Of a stretch of DNA of 64,000 nt, positions 60,892 to 64,000 are shown piece after piece. The stretch is taken from NCBI RefSeq assembly GCF_017876405.1, contig NZ_JAGINW010000001.1, forward strand, positions 4,291,203 to 4,355,202, written 5' to 3'. Under the pieces are notes generated by a model. It made no database searches. It saw nothing but the letters and a program-made list of their open reading frames with translations, and was not told the origin of the DNA. The translations under genes were made by a program, and so were the position numbers. Numbering within the stretch: position 1 is the stretch's first letter; the number at the start of each line of letters is the position of its first letter. Origin of the DNA: Kibdelosporangium banguiense (GTDB lineage Bacteria > Actinomycetota > Actinomycetes > Mycobacteriales > Pseudonocardiaceae).

Positions 60892-60945
60892 GTAACGATT
60901 CGACATTGACCAGGCAGGAAACGCGGACGTAACAACGAATGTCAC
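60892..60945 (+). promoter_or_regulatory. GlnR-like box upstream of amtB
   Basis: Half-sites GTAAC (60892-60896), GAAAC (60918-60922), GTAAC (60929-60933) and GTCAC (60941-60945); GAAAC and GTAAC are separated by exactly 6 nt as in the actinobacterial GlnR consensus, the last spacing being 7. It lies 90-140 nt before amtB, the canonical GlnR target. Confidence 0.6.
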
Positions 60946-61034
60946 ACAGTTCACAGCGGCGAAACCTGGCGTGCGATCCCAGGAAACACCACTTCCCGAT
61001 GCTGCCCGTGCAAAACACAGCACGGGAGGACGAT

Positions 61035-62396
61035 GTGAACGCAGGAGACACAGCCTGGATCCTGGCTAGTGCCGCCCTGGTCATGCTGATGACCCCAGGG
61101 CTCGCGTTCTTCTACGGCGGCATGGTCCGCTCGAAGAGCGTGCTGAACATGCTCATGATGAACTTCATCGCGCTCGGCGTGGTCGGGGTTCTCTGGGTTC
61201 TCTACGGCTACTCGCTCGCGTTCGGCAACGACGCGTTCGGCGGCCTGCTCGGCAACTTCGACAATGTCGGGCTCAAGGGCACGGTCGGAGCCGTCGCGGG
61301 CACCGCGGCGACCGCCGAGGATCCGGCTGGGCACCAGTACCCGGTGCTGGCGTTCGTGATGTTCCAGCTGATGTTCGCGATCATCACCGTCGCCCTGATC
61401 TCCGGCGCCATCGCCGACCGGACCAAGTTCTGGGCGTGGACGCTGTTCACCGTGCTGTGGTCCACGATCGTCTACTTCCCGGTGGCGCACTGGGTGTTCG
61501 CGTTCTCCTCGTCGGACGGCTCGGTCATCGGCGGCTGGATCGCCAACCAGTTGAAGGCACTGGACTTCGCCGGCGGTACGGCGGTGCACATCAACGCTGG
61601 TGCCGCGGGCCTGGCGCTGGCGTTTGTGCTCGGTAAGCGCAAGGGCTGGCCGCGGGACACCGGTCGCCCGCACAACGTGCCGTTCGTGCTGCTGGGTGCG
61701 AGCCTGCTGTGGTTCGGCTGGTACGGCTTCAACGCCGGTTCCGCGCTGGGCGCCAACCAGACCGCTGCTGTCGCGTTCATGACGACCACGGTCGCCACTG
61801 CCGCCGCGGTGCTCGGCTGGCTGCTGGTGGAGCAGATCAAGTACGGCAAGCCGACGACTCTGGGCGCCGCGTCCGGTGCGGTGGCCGGTCTGGTCGCGAT
61901 CACTCCGGCCGCCGGCTTCGTCAACCCGCTTGGCGCGCTTGCCATCGGCGTGATCGCCGGCATCCTCTGCGCACTGGCGGTGAGCCTGAAGTTCCGCTTC
62001 GGCTTCGACGACTCGCTCGACGTGGTCGGCGTTCACCTGGTCGGTGGTCTGACCGGCACGCTGCTGATCGGCTTCTTCGCGACCACCTCGGTGAACTCGG
62101 CCGGCGCCGACGGCCTGTTCTACGGCGGCGGGCTCGCCCAGTTGGGCAAGCAGGCCGTGGCGGCCGGCGCGGTTCTGGCGTACTCCTTCGTGATCACCCT
62201 TATCCTCGGGTTCCTGATCAAGGTCACCATCGGATTCCGGGTGTCCAAGGAGGACGAGGTCACCGGTGTCGACGAGGCGCTGCACGCTGAGAGCGCCTAC
62301 GACTTCGGTGGCTTGGGCGGTGGTAGTGGCCTGAGCAACTCGGCCAAGCCCACCGGTGCACACTCCGCGGCTTCCCTTGAGGAGACGAAAGCATGA
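61035..62396 (+). CDS. amtB: Ammonium transporter
   Basis: 453 residues with 11 membrane helices. Family landmarks: ALVMLMTPGLAFFYGGMVRS at the N-terminus, GAIADRTKFWAW, HWVF with the first pore His region, DFAGGTAVHINAGAAGLALA (family signature), LLWFGWYGFNAGSALGAN and VGVHLVGGLTGTLLIGFFAT with the second pore His. The Gly/Ser-rich cytoplasmic tail is long. GTG 61035 follows GGGAGGA. It overlaps glnK by 4 nt; AmtB is gated by the GlnK product. Confidence 0.97.
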   Translation: MNAGDTAWILASAALVMLMTPGLAFFYGGMVRSKSVLNMLMMNFIALGVVGVLWVLYGYSLAFGNDAFGGLLGNFDNVGLKGTVGAVAGTAATAEDPAGHQYPVLAFVMFQLMFAIITVALISGAIADRTKFWAWTLFTVLWSTIVYFPVAHWVFAFSSSDGSVIGGWIANQLKALDFAGGTAVHINAGAAGLALAFVLGKRKGWPRDTGRPHNVPFVLLGASLLWFGWYGFNAGSALGANQTAAVAFMTTTVATAAAVLGWLLVEQIKYGKPTTLGAASGAVAGLVAITPAAGFVNPLGALAIGVIAGILCALAVSLKFRFGFDDSLDVVGVHLVGGLTGTLLIGFFATTSVNSAGADGLFYGGGLAQLGKQAVAAGAVLAYSFVITLILGFLIKVTIGFRVSKEDEVTGVDEALHAESAYDFGGLGGGSGLSNSAKPTGAHSAASLEETKA

Positions 62397-62731
62397 AACT
62401 CGTAACCGCGATCATCAAGCCATTCACCCTTGACGACGTCAAAGCCGCCCTTGAGCAGCTGGGTGTGCTGGGCATGACGGTCAGCGAGGTCCGTGGTTAC
62501 GGCCGGCAGAAGGGCCACACCGAGGTGTACCGGGGCGCCGAGTACGCAGTGGACTTCGTGCAGAAGGTCCGTATCGAGGTGCTCACCGACGACGCGGCGG
62601 TGGACAAGGTCGTCGACGCGGTCGTCGAGGCGGCGCGGACAGGCAAGATCGGTGACGGCAAGGTCTGGGTCACGCCGGTCGACACCATTGTTCGGGTGCG
62701 GACCGGGGAACGCGGCACAGACGCGCTGTGA
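62393..62731 (+). CDS. glnK: Nitrogen regulatory protein P-II
   Basis: 112 residues. MKLVTAIIKPFTLDDVKAAL, the T-loop RGAEYAVDFV with Tyr51, the residue adenylylated in actinobacteria, and GKIGDGKVWVTPVD (B loop and C-terminal signature). It senses 2-oxoglutarate and ATP/ADP and blocks AmtB. ATG 62393 and the GTG of glnD both overlap neighbours by 4 nt. Confidence 0.97.
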   Translation: MKLVTAIIKPFTLDDVKAALEQLGVLGMTVSEVRGYGRQKGHTEVYRGAEYAVDFVQKVRIEVLTDDAAVDKVVDAVVEAARTGKIGDGKVWVTPVDTIVRVRTGERGTDAL

Positions 62732-64000
62732 AAAATACGGGGGAAGCCCCGTCAGCGGCTGACCTCGTGCAGGCCCGCGACCGGTTGCTCGGACCGGTCG
62801 CGGGCCAGCGCAGGCTCAGCCCTGACGCGCTTCGGGAAGCACTGACCGACCTGCACGAGTTCTGGCTGACCGCGCAGGCGGCACAGGCGGGGATCGGTGC
62901 GAACCAGGGGGTCGCGCTGGTGGCAGTCGGCGGCTTGGGCCGCCGTGAACTGGTGCCCTACGCCGACTTGGATCTGCTGCTGGTGCACGAAGGGCGCGGC
63001 AACGGGATCAACGAGCTCGCTGAGCGGCTCTGGTACCCGCTGTGGAACTCCGGGATCGGCCTCGACCATTCGGTCCGTACCGTCGGTGAGGCACTCGACG
63101 TTGCCGCCAGCGACCTGCGTACCGCGGTCGGCCTGCTCGACATCCGGCATATCGCCGGTGACCAGGAAGTCGCCGACCGGCTCAAGACCCTGGCTCGCGA
63201 CAAGTGGCGTGCCAGTGCCCGCAAACGGGTCTCGGCGCTTGCCGAGTCGGCCAGGGTGCGGTGGCATCGCAGCGGCGAGGTCGCGCACTGGGTGGAACCG
63301 GATCTCAAGCACGGCCGCGGTGGCCTGCGGGATGTCGGCATCCTCCGGGCGCTGGCCGTGGCACAGCTGGTCGACCGGCCGGGCGAGGAACTCGAACACG
63401 CGCATCGGCTTTTGCTGGACGTCCGCACCGAACTGCGTCGCCTTGTCCACCGGGCAAACGATGTCCTGCGTGCTCAGGACGCCGACGAGGTGGCCGTGGC
63501 GCTGGATCGTGGCGACCGTTTCGACCTCGCCAGGCTGCTTTCCGGCGCAGGCAGGACCGTCGCGTACGCGCTCGACGTCGCCATCCGTAGTGTCGGGTCC
63601 GACGCTCCGCGTCGTGTGCTCAGCCGGTTGAGACGTGGCCCTGAGCGGCGCCCTCTTGACGAAGGCGTTGTGCTGCATGGCAATGAAGTGACTTTGGCGC
63701 GTGACGCCGAACCGCACCGGGATCCTGCTCTGTTGTTGCGTGTCGCAGCGGCTGCCGCGCGTACGGGGCATCCGATCGCGGCAGCGACCCTCCAGCGGCT
63801 TGCCGAGACCGCGCCGGAACCCCGTGCCCCCTGGCCTTTGCAGGCTCGCGACGAGCTGATCGCGTTGCTGGGCGCCGGAGAGGGCATCATCGATGTGATC
63901 GAAGCCTTGGACCGCAGTGGATTGTGGGCGCGGCTGTTCCCCGAATGGGGCGCTGTCCGTGATCTCCCTCCTCGCGATGCCGCGCACAAGTGGACAGTCG
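62728..64000 (+). CDS. glnD: [Protein-PII] uridylyl/adenylyltransferase GlnD, 5' part
   Basis: The frame from GTG 62728 (overlapping glnK by 4 nt) stays open to the window edge: 424 codons so far. It starts VKNTGEAPSADLVQARDRLL-like and carries the nucleotidyltransferase motif VAVGGLGRRELVPYADLDLL, then the family segment HWVEPDLKHGRGGLRDVGIL and the beginning of the HD-domain region near GAGEGIIDVIEALDRSGLWA. In actinobacteria GlnD adenylylates Tyr51 of GlnK. The C-terminal HD and ACT domains lie beyond the window. Confidence 0.95.
   Translation, partial: MKNTGEAPSAADLVQARDRLLGPVAGQRRLSPDALREALTDLHEFWLTAQAAQAGIGANQGVALVAVGGLGRRELVPYADLDLLLVHEGRGNGINELAERLWYPLWNSGIGLDHSVRTVGEALDVAASDLRTAVGLLDIRHIAGDQEVADRLKTLARDKWRASARKRVSALAESARVRWHRSGEVAHWVEPDLKHGRGGLRDVGILRALAVAQLVDRPGEELEHAHRLLLDVRTELRRLVHRANDVLRAQDADEVAVALDRGDRFDLARLLSGAGRTVAYALDVAIRSVGSDAPRRVLSRLRRGPERRPLDEGVVLHGNEVTLARDAEPHRDPALLLRVAAAAARTGHPIAAATLQRLAETAPEPRAPWPLQARDELIALLGAGEGIIDVIEALDRSGLWARLFPEWGAVRDLPPRDAAHKWTV

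Overview
The window reads as chromosome of a high-GC Gram-positive actinobacterium, most likely of the Pseudonocardiaceae (Amycolatopsis/Kibdelosporangium/Saccharothrix type). Reasons seen in the sequence: very high GC with strong third-position GC, frequent GTG/TTG starts, many 1-4 nt start/stop overlaps, an ECF sigma/zinc anti-sigma pair, a Scr1-type XRE regulator with a DUF397 partner, DUF1206 and secreted RHS proteins. The family is an inference from gene content, not a search result.

A conserved actinobacterial backbone (rnc end, mutM, acyP, smc, ftsY, amtB-glnK-glnD) runs along the + strand from end to end and is pulled apart by blocks of other genes. Region by region: 1-3.7 kb DNA repair (mutM), an acetyltransferase, and an asnB-marR operon on the - strand. 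3.7-11.8 kb a structured leader followed by a complete potassium operon: a 27-residue membrane peptide, kdpF, kdpA, kdpB, kdpC, kdpD, kdpE. 11.9-15.9 kb two overlapping cysteine-motif ORFs, a secreted CAP-domain protein, a Thr-rich membrane-anchored protein, acyP, a tiny lipoprotein-like ORF and an ECF sigma/anti-sigma operon. 16.0-19.6 kb smc. 19.6-29.2 kb small hypotheticals, a tandem GNAT protein, a PucR-type regulator, a secreted beta-propeller, YceI, TetR, an aldo/keto reductase, and an anmK plus sodium:solute symporter operon for cell-wall amino-sugar recycling. 29.3-30.6 kb ftsY.

30.8-41.0 kb is a secreted-protein island: a large FG-GAP/ricin-B protein converges on a 2052-residue RHS polymorphic toxin and its overlapping immunity gene. 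41.2-56.8 kb is a purine/allantoin catabolic cluster: IclR regulator, malate synthase, a CitE-like lyase (DUF6986), three-subunit xanthine dehydrogenase, guanine deaminase, urate oxidase, HIU hydrolase, OHCU decarboxylase, allantoinase and allantoicase. Together these would take guanine to ureidoglycolate and use the resulting glyoxylate. The cluster is broken twice, by an IS605-type tnpB remnant right behind aceB and by a 2.7-kb block (XRE/DUF397 cassette, truncated lipase, NACHT-like fragment).

56.8-60.8 kb holds a DUF1206 membrane protein, a 5' fragment of a metY-like gene, OsmC, a leaderless vapBC module, and a FhuF-like/RNA methyltransferase pair. 61.0-64.0 kb is the nitrogen-control operon amtB-glnK-glnD behind a GlnR-like box; glnD runs off the end. 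I saw no rRNA, tRNA or CRISPR array.
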